From Drosophila persimilis (taxonomy: Eukaryota; Arthropoda; Insecta; Diptera; Drosophilidae), in assembly GCF_003286085.1 (NCBI RefSeq), contig NW_020825331.1, positions 434,001 to 498,000 on the forward strand: a stretch of 64,000 nt of DNA. Reading direction: 5' to 3'. Under the pieces are notes generated by a model that was not told the origin of the DNA, did not search any database, and saw only the letters and a list, made by a program, of their open reading frames with translations. A program made the position numbers and the translations under genes. Positions 9,189 to 21,796 of the stretch are shown piece after piece. Each line of letters starts with the position of its first letter. The stretch's first letter is position 1.

Positions 9189-11191
9189 ATGTCATCGGCC
9201 CACACGCAAACCAATGCCGAGGAGGACAGCCTTTTGAGCGGGCTGAACAAGCTGCGTCTCGAAGAGAAGCTCACCGATGTCACACTCATTGCAGGTGGCA
9301 TACGCTACCAGGTGCGCCGCGTCTCACTCTCTCACTAAAAACCTTCCTAAAACCTTGAGTGTTCCCTCGATCTATAATTGTTCCCTTTTTCAGGCCCATC
9401 GCGTGGTTTTGGCTGCCAGCAGCGACTACTTTTGCGCCATGTTCGCCGACTGTGCCATGATCGAGACGCGCAAGAAGGAGATTGCTCTGCATGGGATCAC
9501 AGGGCGAGCCATGGGCTCCATCCTAGAGTATATATACACCGGTCGCCTAGAGCTGAACATCGACAACATCGAGGAGACACTGGCCGCCGCCAGCATTGTC
9601 CAGGTGCGGGATGTGATAGACCGTTGCACGTTCTTTCTGCAGCATCGCATTGGGCTGGACAATTGTTTGGCCGTTGCCACCATGGCGGAGATCTACGGCC
9701 AGCTGGGGCTATCGGCGCGTGCCTTTCGCTATGTGTGCGCCCACTTTAAGGAGTTTTCGGCGGGGCCGGACTTCAAGGAGATGAGCGTCGATCAGATGCG
9801 CTTCATACTGAACAGCAACTATCCGATCGATGTCAGCGAGCAGGAGCTGGCGCGTCTGGTGTCCACGTACTGCCTGGACCAGCGGCTGGAGGATGCAGTG
9901 GCCTTTGACCTGCTGCACCTCATCAACTGGCCGCATATCAACTACAAGAAGCTGCACCTGGTGGCGGCCATGAACTGTTCGATCGATGACAAGGTGAAGC
10001 GTCGGCTGCCATCGAAATACTTTGATCGCATACGCGAACTGTATCTGGCCCGTCTCATCAAGGGGGAGCTGGCTCTGGAGGATCAGACGTTGAGAGACTT
10101 GCCCACCAATTTGCGTGGCATGGAGCTGAGTCTCCTCAAAATAGGCGGCTTCGAGTGGAAGGGTCTAACAAATGAGATTATGTGCTTTTCTCCATCGAAA
10201 ATGAAGTGGTACGAACTGACGACCATACCCCATATTGATCAATGTGAGTCCCTCGAATGAAGCCTTGAATCATTAACCCTAATTGAGTGCTCCTCCTCTT
10301 GCAGGCAACTTTGGCACTGCCGTGCTCAACAACGAGCTGTTCATTGTCGGCGGGGCCTATGATGTGTGCCTCAAGGAGTATATCCATCCGTTTGGCTTTC
10401 GCTACTGCCCGTTGCGCAACTCCTGGGTGACCATAGCACCCATCCAGCTGGATCGTTGCCGTTTCTCGCTGAATGCCGTCGGCAATCAGTATCTGTATGC
10501 GGTGGGTGGCATTGTGGAGAACGACGACACCTCCGAGGAGGGTATGCGCCGTGTCTCGAATGTGGAGCGCTATTCACTGGCCGACAACAAGTGGTCGTAT
10601 ATGCCCTGCCTTCAGGAGAATCGGAGTCAGCATGCCGGCGTCGTTGTCGGCGACAAACTGTATATCTCCGGTCAGTTTCACGAGCATTTGCTTGAAGGCG
10701 TTTCCTTAATTGTAACCTTGTTCCTTCCAGGTGGCATATATATGGCCGTCATTTTGTCCAGCTTTTGGTGCTTTGACACAAAGGCCGATACCTGGGTGGA
10801 GCTCGCACCGATGCCCACCGAATGCTGTGATCATGTCCTGGTGGCCTTGAATGATCGGATCTTTGCCTGCGGTGGTTGGCACGAGAATCAGGCGGAGGCC
10901 CGTGTCCTTGTGCAGCACATCTATGCGTACAGCATCAAGACGAATACGTGGCAGATGGAGACCCGCATACCGGCGCCCAAATTCTACTCGGGTATAGCGA
11001 TGATGGGGCGCACCATATTCTTTGTGGGTGGACTCGACTCCACGGAGACCATCGATCGAGCCAGCTCGGCGACCATGGCCTACGATGTGGATAGAAAGTG
11101 TTGGTGGCATCGCAAGGATTCGTGGGACACGCCCTCCGATGTCTGGGAGTCAACATGCGCCAGCCTCTATGCTCCTATCTGTGATTCTTAA
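9189..11191 (+). CDS. BTB-BACK-Kelch protein (KLHL family), four coding exons
   Basis: Predicted 599 aa. Exons 9189-9311, 9394-10243, 10305-10670 and 10731-11191 join in frame through canonical GT-AG introns of 82, 61 and 60 bp. The start ATG (context TTCACCATG) precedes a short leader and then the BTB domain (about residues 20-130, with KLTDVTLIAGG and AHRVVLAASSDYF). A BACK domain spans about 135-235. Six Kelch blades follow from about 285, marked by LLKIGG, LFIVGG, LYAVGG, LYISGG, IFACGG and IFFVGG. By family knowledge such proteins are substrate adaptors for Cullin-3 ubiquitin ligases: BTB and BACK bind the cullin and the propeller recruits substrate. The substrate is unknown. The linkage to Tak1 suggests the orthologue of D. 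melanogaster CG1812, from memory. It is convergent with Tak1. The last intron is a multiple of three without stops, so retention would insert 20 residues in a blade. Confidence 0.93.
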
Positions 11192-11550
11192 CTTTACTCG
11201 TGTATTTTTTTACACTACAGAAGACTACACGCTACACCCTCTCTCAGCGCCTTTTTAAACACTTTACTGCAACGGCGAAAGATTTAAAAATACACCAGAC
11301 GCTGCACACTCAATCTGCGTACCTCTCTCGTCGTCTTTTTCAACCCTTAACTGGCGGAAACCATTGACAAACTGTGCACCTACGTAAACGAATTTAACGA
11401 TTCTCAAAACCTACAATTGTAGCCTAAAAATGTACTTTAAACTAGCATAATTATACAATAATATATACAATAACAGCAGCCACAAGACGGCAGCCTGCAA
11501 CATGCGGCAAGGCCTGTACTGTGCTGCCGTGCCTGTACAGACAAATAAAT
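11192..11550 (+). terminator. 3' UTR and poly(A) signal of the BTB-Kelch gene
   Basis: After the TAA at 11189-11191 an A/C-rich 3' UTR runs to a canonical AATAAA at 11544-11549. Further AATAAA words occur near 11831 and 12041, so longer 3' ends are possible. Cleavage has not been observed, only inferred. Confidence 0.5.
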
Positions 11551-12944
11551 GTGCCAAGCACCGGCTCAAAATAGTGCATATTTCATAGAATATAAACCGT
11601 ACTCGTATTCGTATGACTATCCTTATATCAAAGCATTCCATGCCGCTCATAGACAGCTCTTAGGATACCTACGCAAAACGCCTTGCGATATGGCATGGGT
11701 GCCCCTTTTTTTTGGGAAACATTTTACTCTTTCTATTTTGAAACCAACAATTATAATTGTTTTCATCTGGCTGCTAGGAATTTGCATACCTCTTGGGTAT
11801 TTGGCACTTTTCATTCGAATTTTTCGGACCAATAAAAGCCCTATATTTGAACAGGGGAAATTTTGTAGATAAGCTATGGAAAACTATGCTATGTGTAAGT
11901 TCTCTTAACAAACAATTACCGCGATATCTATAACGTGGTCTGCGTTATAATTCTTCAAGTTTCATACCTAAAAGGCCCAAAAGTGAACTCCTATAGTTTA
12001 TGGAATGAAGAAAGAAATTTCTACCCAAGTTTGCTATTTCAATAAATCCTTCATTAACATTTCCTTGAAAAAATTTAATTAAATCTCAAGCCAAGAGGAA
12101 ATCTTTCTAAAGCATTCTTTCTCGGCCGCCAGCCAATGGCCGAGAATATGAAAACAAAATACATACCGTGTGCGTGATGAGGCTCTCATTGCTACTAACT
12201 TCAACAAAATGCTGCCAAGCTAAATGGAATAAGGTATGAACAGAGCCCCTCAGCCTGGGATGGAATGCTTAAGCCGTGAAAATACAAAATACAAGCGTTT
12301 AAGAATCTACAATAGATATCTGTATCTTCTGAAAATAACTTATCCTAAACGTTCCGTCTTGGGGCCTGTTTTGCTGGTCAATAGTTGAAGTTATTAGATG
12401 CATTGCTAACAGAATAGAATACATATATAAATATTCGATCTTTGGAATCCAGAATACCTAAAATTCCAGAATATTCTTAAAGCAAGAAGCAGGATTTTTT
12501 TGTCTTTTTGTTTTTGATGGGTTTTATATTGTTTTTGGTCTACGCCTTGGCATCTCTGTTCTTGGACAGATGTGTGTGTGTCTGATGTGTCTCTGTCTGG
12601 TGTGTCTGTGTCTGTTGTGTATGTGGGTATATATAATGCATATAGTACAATAGTTTTAGCCTATAAATATTTAAGTGTTCAGAGAATGCCTTTTTGGGGA
12701 AAGTTGTCGGTTAGGTATGAGTTCGTAAAATGAAAAAAACACACGGGCTAAAAGCTCACTTAAGACTAACAAAAAAACGCTTAAAACGATTCACAAAAAA
12801 CGCAGCAGAGACAAAAAACAAACACACACAGACAGAGAGAGTTCTATAGCTAGAGATACAGATTAAATTACGGATTACAGATATTACAGCTTTAACTTAT
12901 TTTTGTTTAGAGAGTCATATGCGATTTGAATGCGGTTACGGCGA
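11551..12944. other. Convergent intergenic DNA and presumed Tak1 3' UTR
   Basis: Lies between two genes that converge tail to tail. It contains TG-rich sequence at 12570-12640 and A-rich tracts at 12730-12830. The part nearest 12944 should be the Tak1 3' UTR. I could not place a clear minus-strand poly(A) signal. No additional gene is recognised. Confidence 0.5.
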
Positions 12945-15900
12945 CTACGCGTTCGGATGTGGCGGTATGACCACCCAACCATCGTTCTCGACTGTATCTA
13001 CGCCGCTTATGGGTCCACCTCCTACGCCCCCTGCCACGCCCACCTCCTGGCTACCGTTGCCGCCCCATACCTGACCGGGGGCGCCTGTCAATGGATGGGG
13101 ATGTGGATGCAAGTGCGGATTGTGGCTGGCCTGCAGTTGCCGCGAGGCGGGTAGCTTCTCCCACTGCTGCTGCAAATTGTTGTACAGACTCTGGAGTCCC
13201 TCCTAACGGACAAAACATACAATCATTTAATTAGCTATATATAAAGTGATGATGGATGTACCTTATCCTTGATTTTGCGCAATAGTTCCTGCTTCTGGTC
13301 GCGCTCGGCGAGATCCATCTGGAGTATGAGCTTGTCCTTAAAGTCCTGCGCATAGTAGAGGTTCGTGTCGACACTCAGGAACTCCTTGGCCATGTGACGG
13401 TGTTCACGGTAGATGGACTGCGACTCGGCATTGTTCGGTATGGGGGGCTCTGGCTGCAGCTCGGGATCGAGTATTTCGGCCAGCGACTGTTCGGTGCCGT
13501 CGTTTTCGTCCGCATCCACGTCCACGTCCACGTCCAGCGAATTGATGATCTCCTCCTGCTCTGGATCCGCGGCCTCCAGCTGCTGGTGGGCATGGCTCAG
13601 CAATCCATTCGTGTGGCCATGGCCGTGGGCATCGTTGTTGTTCGTCAGATCGTTGCTGGTCATGATCACCGGCTTGGTGTCCGTCACCGTGAGTCGCTCG
13701 CGGCCATCGCTTTTGGCTGCAAAGATTCAAATTTCGTACATAAATAAAATCCCAATCGAAGAGGAATATGGCTCAAGCGATCTGTCCAAGCAAGCATCGA
13801 AATCGATTAGGAAAATCAGATGTCATGCGGCAGCGCCCCTCGGTCGATGCCAATGTAACGTTCTTTCATTCGAGAATTATGGAATAATATCCCAAAGATA
13901 TACGTTTCCCGTAGACGACCAGAAATATATGAACGCATTCTGTTCTCAATTTTCGACAGAATATAGAAATATAATTTTGTACGGCATAAAATCTGTGCGC
14001 ATTTTATAGAAATTTACGAGTATTTTATTCCTTCTTGGAATGGAATATGCCTCTTTATTGTGGCAAATTGTAGAGAAATTATAAGAAAATGTTTTTTAAT
14101 TTATTTTTGCTTAAAAATCCGTGAAATTATGAATACAAATTACGGATTTAAACATTCACAAACAAACAAAAACAGTAAAAACTGACTTAAGTTTAAATAA
14201 ATCGAAGAAAATATTATAAAATTGCATTGAATGTAATGGAAATATATTGTTGAAAGAAAGCAACGCATTGTCTGTTACATCAACGTCAACCAGAAAAAGA
14301 TAATGGTATACAGATTTTATTCATTTCAAAATTATTATCAATTTAAAGGCAATTAAAAAATTTGTCCGAATTTTCTTAATTATCAATTGCAAAATGATTC
14401 ACACAAATTTTACAGAAAAGATACAGATAATTTTCTTAAAGTTTCCCAGAATTTGTGTTCAGCTTATATTTGTATAAGAACAATTTTGAATCCAAGAAAT
14501 AATATTATTTTACAAATGAGCCTTGAAGTACGAATCGTTTGGGTGTAACCTCGCGCTAAGGAATTGCCTCAAAAAAGGGTTTATTTAGCTTATAATCTAT
14601 AACCTACTATATATGATCCAACAACTGTGCAGATCGTTGGTCTGTTTGGTGTTGATCAGAGCCCGCGTGTCGCACATTTTGGTTCCTGGTTCCTGTGGCA
14701 AATGTTCGATGGGAATCGCCCTTTAGTTCCCAAAAGGTTCAAGGGCTTGACTATATAATGGCCCCTGGTTCTAGATCATTTTCATTTTCACAAATAATAC
14801 AGAGAGAAGACTCCAAACTAGAGGGCTGCTGCTGCTGCTGTATGTGTCATGTGGAGGAAATCCTTCACATTGTTTCCAACTGAAAGATCGATCGATCTTT
14901 CCCTCCCTCCCTCTCTTTCTCCGATGTCTGTTGCTTCTGTTTTTCTTTTCCGATGACGTGTTTTCCCCCCCACACACACACACACACAGGCACAGAAACA
15001 GACACACACGCGCGCACACACACACCGCCCGTTACTCGGGAGAGAGGTCGGTCTGGTCTTCTCTGGTCTCTGTGCTTGTTGATTTTCCACAGAATCGCTT
15101 TTTGGGGAAAACAAACCACAAACAAATAGTAAAAGCTGTTGGAAATTTCACTTGATTTTGTTGTTGTTGGGCCTTTTTGTGGGGTTTCGGTTTGGGATTC
15201 TTGGTCAGATATGAATCTGCTTGGGGCGTGTGGTATTCGCAAACTCGATTCCGGCCAGAGTCCGGCGGCAATTGACAATGTTTCGCGCGTTTCGGTGCGT
15301 CGCCCGACAATTCCGTAACATCTCGTAGAGCACTCAAGACCGCACGGCGCTCGGACGCAGACTGAGGCAGACCGAGGCACACAGAGGCCGACACCGACAC
15401 CGACACCGAGACCGAGACCGAGACGGAGGCATCCAAGCAAACAGACGACTCTCGCCGGGGATCTACTGCCTCGGCAGACGTGGCAAGATGGTGCCGAGAT
15501 GGTGCAGAGGCGGAGACCGTACGGATCGTTGCTGCTGCTGTTGCTGCTGCTGATGACGCGCCCAGAATGAGTATATTGTGGCATCATTCCACAACGCCCC
15601 CCCACCCCCCTGCCATGGGGTGGCAAATCGCTCGACGATTGGCGGCTGGGGGGTGGCTTAAGTGGATGTGCTTTGTCCGCCCAAAGATTACCGCGCTAAA
15701 TGGCATCACTCATCGGGGGGTTTGAGATCTTCTCTTCTCTTCTCTTCTCTTCTCTTCTCTTCTCTTCTCGCCCTTCTCTCCCATTCAGTCCTCATACAAA
15801 GAAAGGGATTCCGAAATTATCGAAGCCCTAAAACGTATTCCTTCGTGGAATTTGTGCACCGCCTTCTTTCGAATACGGACTAAGAAATTTAATGAAAATG

Positions 15901-18900
15901 GGAAAATATGGATCAAATATCCCGAATTAAATACTGGCTTATTCAGAAAGTCCTTTTCCATTTAAAATCTTTTCAAAAACAAAACTGACCTAAGATTAAA
16001 TATTTTTTTTTATCAATAAATTCTTTGAAACTGTTATCCATAAAAATCCACTCAATAGCAGACGAAAATAATATTTATAGAGCTAATAAAAATCAACAAA
16101 TAAAGAAAAAAGCACAAAAATCACTTCTAAAATTAAAAATTACTGACTTAAAATTAAAAAATAATTTTAAAAAAATTTAAAAGATTGTATAAAAATGTGA
16201 AAAATAAAGGGATATAAAAATGTAAAAAAGCTTTTAAAAAGCCTTTTAAAATATCCAAAAAAGGTGTACAAGGTTTTTTGTATATTTTAGAATATAGAAA
16301 AAACCTGAAATAATGTTTTTTTAAATCAATAAAATCGAATTATTGGTATTCGGGAATATCAAAATAATAAGCAAAAATAATGTACACATTTTTATAGAGC
16401 TATTGAAAAAAAAGGTTATAAATTATTTGAGAATTGAAATTAATAGAAAAATGGACATACATACATCCAAAAAAGGTTAATAAATTGGTTATAAATTATT
16501 CAATATTCAAGAGAGAGAGAGATAGAGAGTGTTATAGAGTTTTTGCCCCCCAAAAAAGGTTTCCATTTACGATGAAAAATCTCTGAGCACAGCGCTAAGA
16601 AACAAGGGGGGGGAAGGGTATTGGTTCCTCCCACTACATGCAACACATGGTAGAGACTGGTAGCCCATTTCCATGACGAACCAAAACCTGATGAAGATTC
16701 ATTCAAATTCATTCCGATGCCAGGCCCCGAACATTGATCAAATTCGATGATTAATGCAGTTGGCATCTGCAATTGGGAAATCTCGAACACAGATCGCCCC
16801 CCAAGAGGGTGGGAAGGAGAGACAGAGAGACCGAGAGAGGAGAGAGGGCTGGCATGGTATGGGATCATATAATGGGAATCATTTTGCTATATCTCGTAGC
16901 ACTGACGCAGTAGCAGCCGGCCCAGCCCGCCAGTGAGTGAAGTGAACTCTACGATACGGCCGGCTAGGGGGCCCGCTGGCAAAAAAGTATCTCAAACGTA
17001 TCCTCTGGCCACTGGCTGTTGATGCATTTACTATTTACACATTGCAAAGTGTACGCTATACATACATATCTATGCTATATTACGAGTATATAGTATAGTA
17101 CGTCTCAAGTGGGGGGAGATTGTGCCTCTGGGAACGCGGTCTGGCTGTTTCAAAGAAGAGCCAAACGATTTGGCTCTGCTGCCTCTCGTCTCTTATATAT
17201 CTGTGTAGATCTGTATATATATATAGATATAGAGATCTGTGTGTGTTCGTGTGTGTGATCTATACACATATATACGAGTGTGCGCCATTTAGACGAAATC
17301 AAAATAAAAGTGAGATTATTGCCGAGTGAGTCATGTCGGCGGCGGGGCTGTTGGGGCATCGTCATGTGTGCGTTTCGTACGAGCTGTATGGCTTCAACCC
17401 TCCCCATACCCCACCCCCTGGTGCTGCTCGGTTCTGTTCAGCGACGGAGCATGCCTTTGGCTATAAATCTGTCCCGAAATTGCCAGGCCAGCTAACAAAT
17501 TACAAATTATTTAATTGTGCAGCAAAATTTCTGTGCAACTATTTGGTGTGCCTCTGTTTTGCCGTAACATCCTTACAGCCGGGTATACCGGTCTCGATAT
17601 GCGATTTGTTGTACGGTTGTAGCCTGTTCTGGTAGGGATATCGATAGCCCTATCCTAAATGAACAAAAGGTACGCTGGGAATCAGCGTACCACAGAACCC
17701 ATGGATGTAGAGGTCGAGCTGGGCTCCCAAATGGACTCATCGAACCATTCAAGTGAAGAGAATGTCCATGTATAGTACGAAACCCACATAAATGTCGTGT
17801 GCATGATGCTCGATTAGGTTTTTTTTGCTGTGCTGTTGGGGGAATACTTTTTTCTTTAAGAATTACATGTCGAAAAATGTATATATTTCTTGGAGAATGA
17901 CTGTACTTTGTACCCCCTTTAATGTACTATCTGGAAACTCGGAAATGGCAGTCGCCCTTTACTATGTGTCCCAACAGATGGAATAGAGTAACTCCTAACT
18001 CCTAAACAACTTCAATATATCAAAATAATGCAATTTGTCTCTCCTTTTGGAGGCTATCAAACTTCAATAAATGTCGTTTGTAGCATACCCTAGAGCATTT
18101 AGAGGTCGCTGGTGAATGAGTGAATCGTTGCGAATGAGTGCACTAAATATTTATAATTTATGCAGCTCAGAGCCCACTGATACAGCCACATCTCTGCATA
18201 GAGTACAGACATTGACAATTGAATAATGTTCAAAAAGACTTTCAATGCATTCGGCAGAGACACCGCAGCGGCTAATTAACCAAAAACATTCATTGAGCCT
18301 GTACGGAAAAGAGATGGCGAATCGGAAAGAGAAGGAGAGCTTTGCATTGTTTACATGCGAGTAAAACAAAATGCGTCACCTACACAGCAGCCACAGCTGT
18401 CGGTGCCACCCCACCAGAGCAGAGCTGACAATGCGCCAAGCAATTTGCAACAACAAAAGTCAACTTACAATTATAGCTGATTTATTGAGTGGCAGCTCGA
18501 AGTTTAGGCACACTTTTTCGCGAGTTCTAGGGAATGTCTGTGTCAAAGAACAGAAATCAGAGCATTTCCTGTGTCCCCTTAGAGGAAATCGTAATGGATA
18601 TGATCCGTGGGTATAAAGTTAGAATAGAATAGCCAAGTAGGTGGGCTTTAAAACACTTTCTTCTGACTATTTATAGGTAACCTTTACCCCCAAAACGGAC
18701 ATGAGCACAGTTTCCCCGATCTTCAGGCCATAAAATCGTTTGCGATTCCAATGGATTCGCGTGTGATTCAGCAACGTCTCCTCGACCAACAATAAATGCC
18801 GCTAGTTGGGTTTGAGAACTCACCATGAGTGCTGCTGCTGCTGCTCTCGCTGCGACTCAGACCAAAGCCATTCTAAAGAGGAGAGACAGAGTGAGAGAGA

Positions 18901-20608
18901 TCAAGAAGGTGGAGGGTAAGTATTTCAATCAAATAGCACGCACCGCCTCCACATCGAGGGTTAACTGTTCCATGGGTGTGCAGGCCATTTGGATCATGCC
19001 ATTGCGGATGGTCTCGAGCCTTTGTGTGGCCTCCACAGATGAGGTTAAATTGAAGCTATCATTCGTCTGACTCTCATTGCTATCCTCCTCGGGTATGGCG
19101 TCCCATCGGTTGCTGCTCATATGGAATAGAGGATTATTGTCAAGATGTCCCGAATTTGTCGGCGTTATATCTGCCGATGATGATGATGTTGATGAGGTAG
19201 TATTTTCGGCTGTCGTTGAGCTAGTCGTTGTTGCATTTGCATTTGCATTGGCATTGGCATTTGCCGCCGTTGTCGGTGTTAACTGTGTGGACGAGAGACT
19301 CAGATCCGTTGTTGAACTGAGACTACTATCATATTGAGCGGCCACAGTGCCATCGCTCTCTTTGGTGACAATCTGCAGTCACGAATAAATGAATAAGCAA
19401 AGAATCGGTCACTAGCAATAAGGGATTCAAGCGTAGACCCTACCCACTCACCTGTTGATTCACAAATGTATATTCTAGGGCCTTGTCAGCGCCCGTATAG
19501 TCTTTGACAATCTCATTCATGACGCCCACAATATACTGCATGGATGGGCGGTCTTCGGGTGCTGTTTTCCAGCAGGCTGTCATTAGATTTTCAATATGCT
19601 TGGGGCAGGTCGTCAACAACGGCGGACGTTCGCCTGTAAATCGAAATTAATTGAACATTTGCACGGATTTAGTATTTTTGAAGTCCATGAGGAGGCCATG
19701 CATTCCCCTACCCTTGTATATCTTCCATTGTATGGTGTAGGCATTGTCAATGCCTTTGAAGGGCTGCTTTCGCGACAGCACCTCCCAGAGTACAATCGCC
19801 CAGCTGAATATATCGCATTTCTCCGTATACTTTGAGCCCTCGAATACCTTTTGGAATGAAAGACACACACGATTGATTAGAGATCGATCTAATTTCAGGT
19901 TTTGTTGTGGCCTACCTCGGGGGCCATCCAGGCAGCACTGCCACGGTTATTGGTCATCATGGTGGACTTGTCGGCCACAGTCCCAAAATCACATATCTTC
20001 AGATTGCGTCCCTTGTTGGTCAGCAGCAAGTTCAGTGGCTTGACATCGCGATGTATCAATGGCTTTGGCGTCATCGCGTGCAGATAGGCCAAGCCCTAGA
20101 CCAGCAAAAGGCAAAGGGAATGAAGCGAATGCAAGACTTAGAATCGATCGGATCTATGTTGATCTTACCTCGGCACATTGACGGGCCCAACTCATGGCAT
20201 GGGCCAGCGAATAGGCCGGCTTGACCTTGCCATGCAGAAAATTGTGCAGGGAGCCGCCTTCAGCATATTCCATAATCAAATAGGTGGCCTGCTGGTACGA
20301 TGAGATGCCATGTAGCGCAATGATATTCACATGCTTGACGCGCGACAACTGTTTCACCTCCTTCTCAATGTCCTTCTGCTCTGCACTGGCAAAGAACTCC
20401 TTGACGGCCACCAGTTTGTCGCGCCAGACAGCCTTACAGACCACCCCATAGGATCCGTGTCCAACTTTCTGTGAAGGCCATACAAAAATTGATTAGATCG
20501 GTACGGGTGCATGAAATGGTCGTCGATGTGCATGCTCACCTCTCGCAACGTTAGCTCGCTAAAGTCCACATAGAATGCCTGCAGTGCATCCAACGGTGCG
20601 GTGGCCAT
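12945..20608 (-). CDS. Tak1: TGF-beta activated kinase 1 (MAP3K7), nine coding exons
   Basis: Exons in transcript order: 20608-20540, 20468-20169, 20095-19916, 19847-19712, 19633-19452, 19372-18944, 18872-18824, 13716-13262, 13202-12945. All junctions are GT-AG and in frame, giving 685 aa, close to the roughly 680 aa I recall for D. melanogaster Tak1. The start [18 protein letters not shown] matches the family N terminus. Kinase landmarks: glycine loop GHGSYG (26-31), ATP lysine VAVKE (K46), HRD (138-140), DFG (159-161), APE (181-183). The middle is Ser/Thr/Asn-rich. An acidic Asp-Val stretch precedes the conserved C-terminal segment ([20 protein letters not shown] and the following coiled coil), which in the family binds TAB2. 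The end is His-Pro-rich, closing in [11 protein letters not shown]. Tak1 acts in the cytoplasm downstream of Imd and Eiger/TNF, activating the IKK complex and the JNK kinases. Exon 7 is only 49 nt and intron 7 is 5107 bp. Confidence 0.97.
13717..18823 (-). other. Tak1 intron 7 (5.1 kb, expanded)
   Basis: Bounded by donor G-GTGAGT at 18823 and acceptor TTTGCAG before 13716. The other seven introns are 59-79 bp, so this one is exceptional. It holds AT-rich stretches (13.9-14.6 and 15.9-16.5 kb), CA repeats near 14969-15022, a (TTCTC)n run near 15729-15770, GA repeats near 16511-16530 and 16815-16850, and a GC-rich island at about 15.2-15.5 kb. No nested coding gene was recognised. Confidence 0.85.
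15230..15480. promoter_or_regulatory. GC-rich promoter-like island inside Tak1 intron 7
   Basis: In otherwise AT-rich intronic DNA this segment is rich in CG dinucleotides and carries a GACACC/GAGACC hexamer array at about 15390-15425. On the minus strand TCAGTCTGCG, near 15366, fits the initiator, with CGGTC about 20 bases downstream. It could be an internal Tak1 promoter or that of a non-coding RNA. No clear splice donor follows, so this is only suggestive. Confidence 0.25.
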
Positions 20609-20990
20609 GTCCAGGCTGCCGCTGCTGGAGATTCTTCTTGGCGCCCCAGGTGCTTGTGCTCCGCCCAATTATTGGATTGCTGGCTGGATGGTGTTAAGTG
20701 TGTGACTATTTACTTGTAATCAGCCCTTGGGGGCTGCAGACATCTATGGGCGAACAGGCGGAGCAGGCACAATTTTTATATCGACCAGCAGAGATGCGCA
20801 CATCCTCCACATCCGAAACGGGGTCTGGGGGAACGTGTGCCTGGCCTGCGGACTACACACAACAGCTGGCTGGCCTCACCTGTCACATGGAGCGCATCAG
20901 CATTGGGTAGTGGGTGCACTTGAGTAGTTTGTGTCTATTTGGGCAGCGTTTTAGCGTTTTTTTTAATAAAATTTAATTCTCATTTTTCGA
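20609..20990 (-). other. Tak1: Tak1 5' leader
   Basis: Between the start codon and the promoter motifs at about 21.0 kb. The reading frame stays open for some 20 codons upstream of the ATG, but the D. melanogaster protein, as I recall it, begins at the MATA methionine, so the longer reading is not used. An unspliced leader of about 380 nt is the simplest model. Confidence 0.55.
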
Positions 20991-21490
20991 TTTTTGGCTT
21001 CGCAGTGTGACTGTTTATTGTGTTGGCCAAACCAATAAACATAAAATACCAGAAATATACCGAAATGTACTGTATTATTTTCAAAATATACCGTGAATAT
21101 ACCGATGAAAAACAAGGTTAGCCCACTTGACCCCCTCAATTTCAATAGATGAAAAACAACGGAAGGCAATACTGTTTGTCAATTCTTCATTTATATCCAT
21201 CACTTCTCCTTACTTTCAAATTAAATGACCACAATATCTAATACCTGAATTGTGTGAAATTTCTACAGGATTCAAGAATTTCGTGGACAGTGTTTTAAAA
21301 CACACTGGTCGACAATGGGTTAATCGTTCCTGCCATGATTAAAAATCATATTCCTCGATTTTGATATTCGGTTTAATATTAATAGCCAGCTAAGACCCTC
21401 AGCACTGAACATATTATTTTATCCGATTTATGAATCAATTTCCTACAAGTTATGCTAACTTTAAGTAATACCTTTTATTGGGCTGTGTCT
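20990..21490 (+). repeat. Dispersed promoter-bearing repeat, copy D (Tak1 promoter)
   Basis: Begins with AGTGTGACT at 21004-21012 (Motif 1 on the minus strand, one mismatch). AAATATACCG units follow at about 21052-21105 (Motif 6 on the minus strand). Later come ACTGGTCGACAATGGGTTAATCG, ATATTCCTCGATTTTGATATTCGGT, TTAATATTAATAGCCAGC, ACCCTCAGC and TTTATGAATCAATTTCCTAC, all with counterparts in the copies at 6.8-8.9 kb. Both motifs point towards Tak1, so the Tak1 start site should lie near 20990. Confidence 0.65.
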
Positions 21491-21796
21491 GAAACAAAAA
21501 AATAAAAAAATGCAAAGTAAGTGAAAACATGTTTATTGTCATGTAGCGCACTCTGTTACGGATACTTTTAACCGCTACATGGTAGCAGTGTGTAAGCAAT
21601 CGGCGCGATTCGAATGCGTTTTCATTTATCGATATCACAGACTTCCAGTCCATTTCGAATTTAAATTTAATAAAAAGCTACATTCAATTTTGTGCGTGAC
21701 CATTTCAATATGTATAGCTGGAACTATGCAAATTGGCATTCTCTGGAGGCGACGGCTGCATAGCGGGCGGGTGTGTTTCGATTAGCAGCGCCGCTT
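21490..21796 (-). terminator. Presumed 3' UTR of the 158 aa gene
   Basis: Downstream of the stop at 21797. A minus-strand AATAAA (plus-strand TTTATT at 21532-21537) could end the transcript about 260 nt after the stop, close to the Tak1 promoter repeat. Confidence 0.35.

Noticed and set aside
9378-9749. Alternative plus-strand frame overlapping Kelch exon 2
   Set aside because: A shadow of the BTB/BACK coding exon in another frame.
14865-15626. 253-codon minus-strand frame in Tak1 intron 7
   Set aside because: Built from GC-rich hexamers and CA repeats with no domain; it may overlap a promoter-like island but is not convincing as protein.
20608-20668. N-terminally extended Tak1
   Set aside because: The upstream frame has no ATG; the family N terminus begins at the methionine at 20608.
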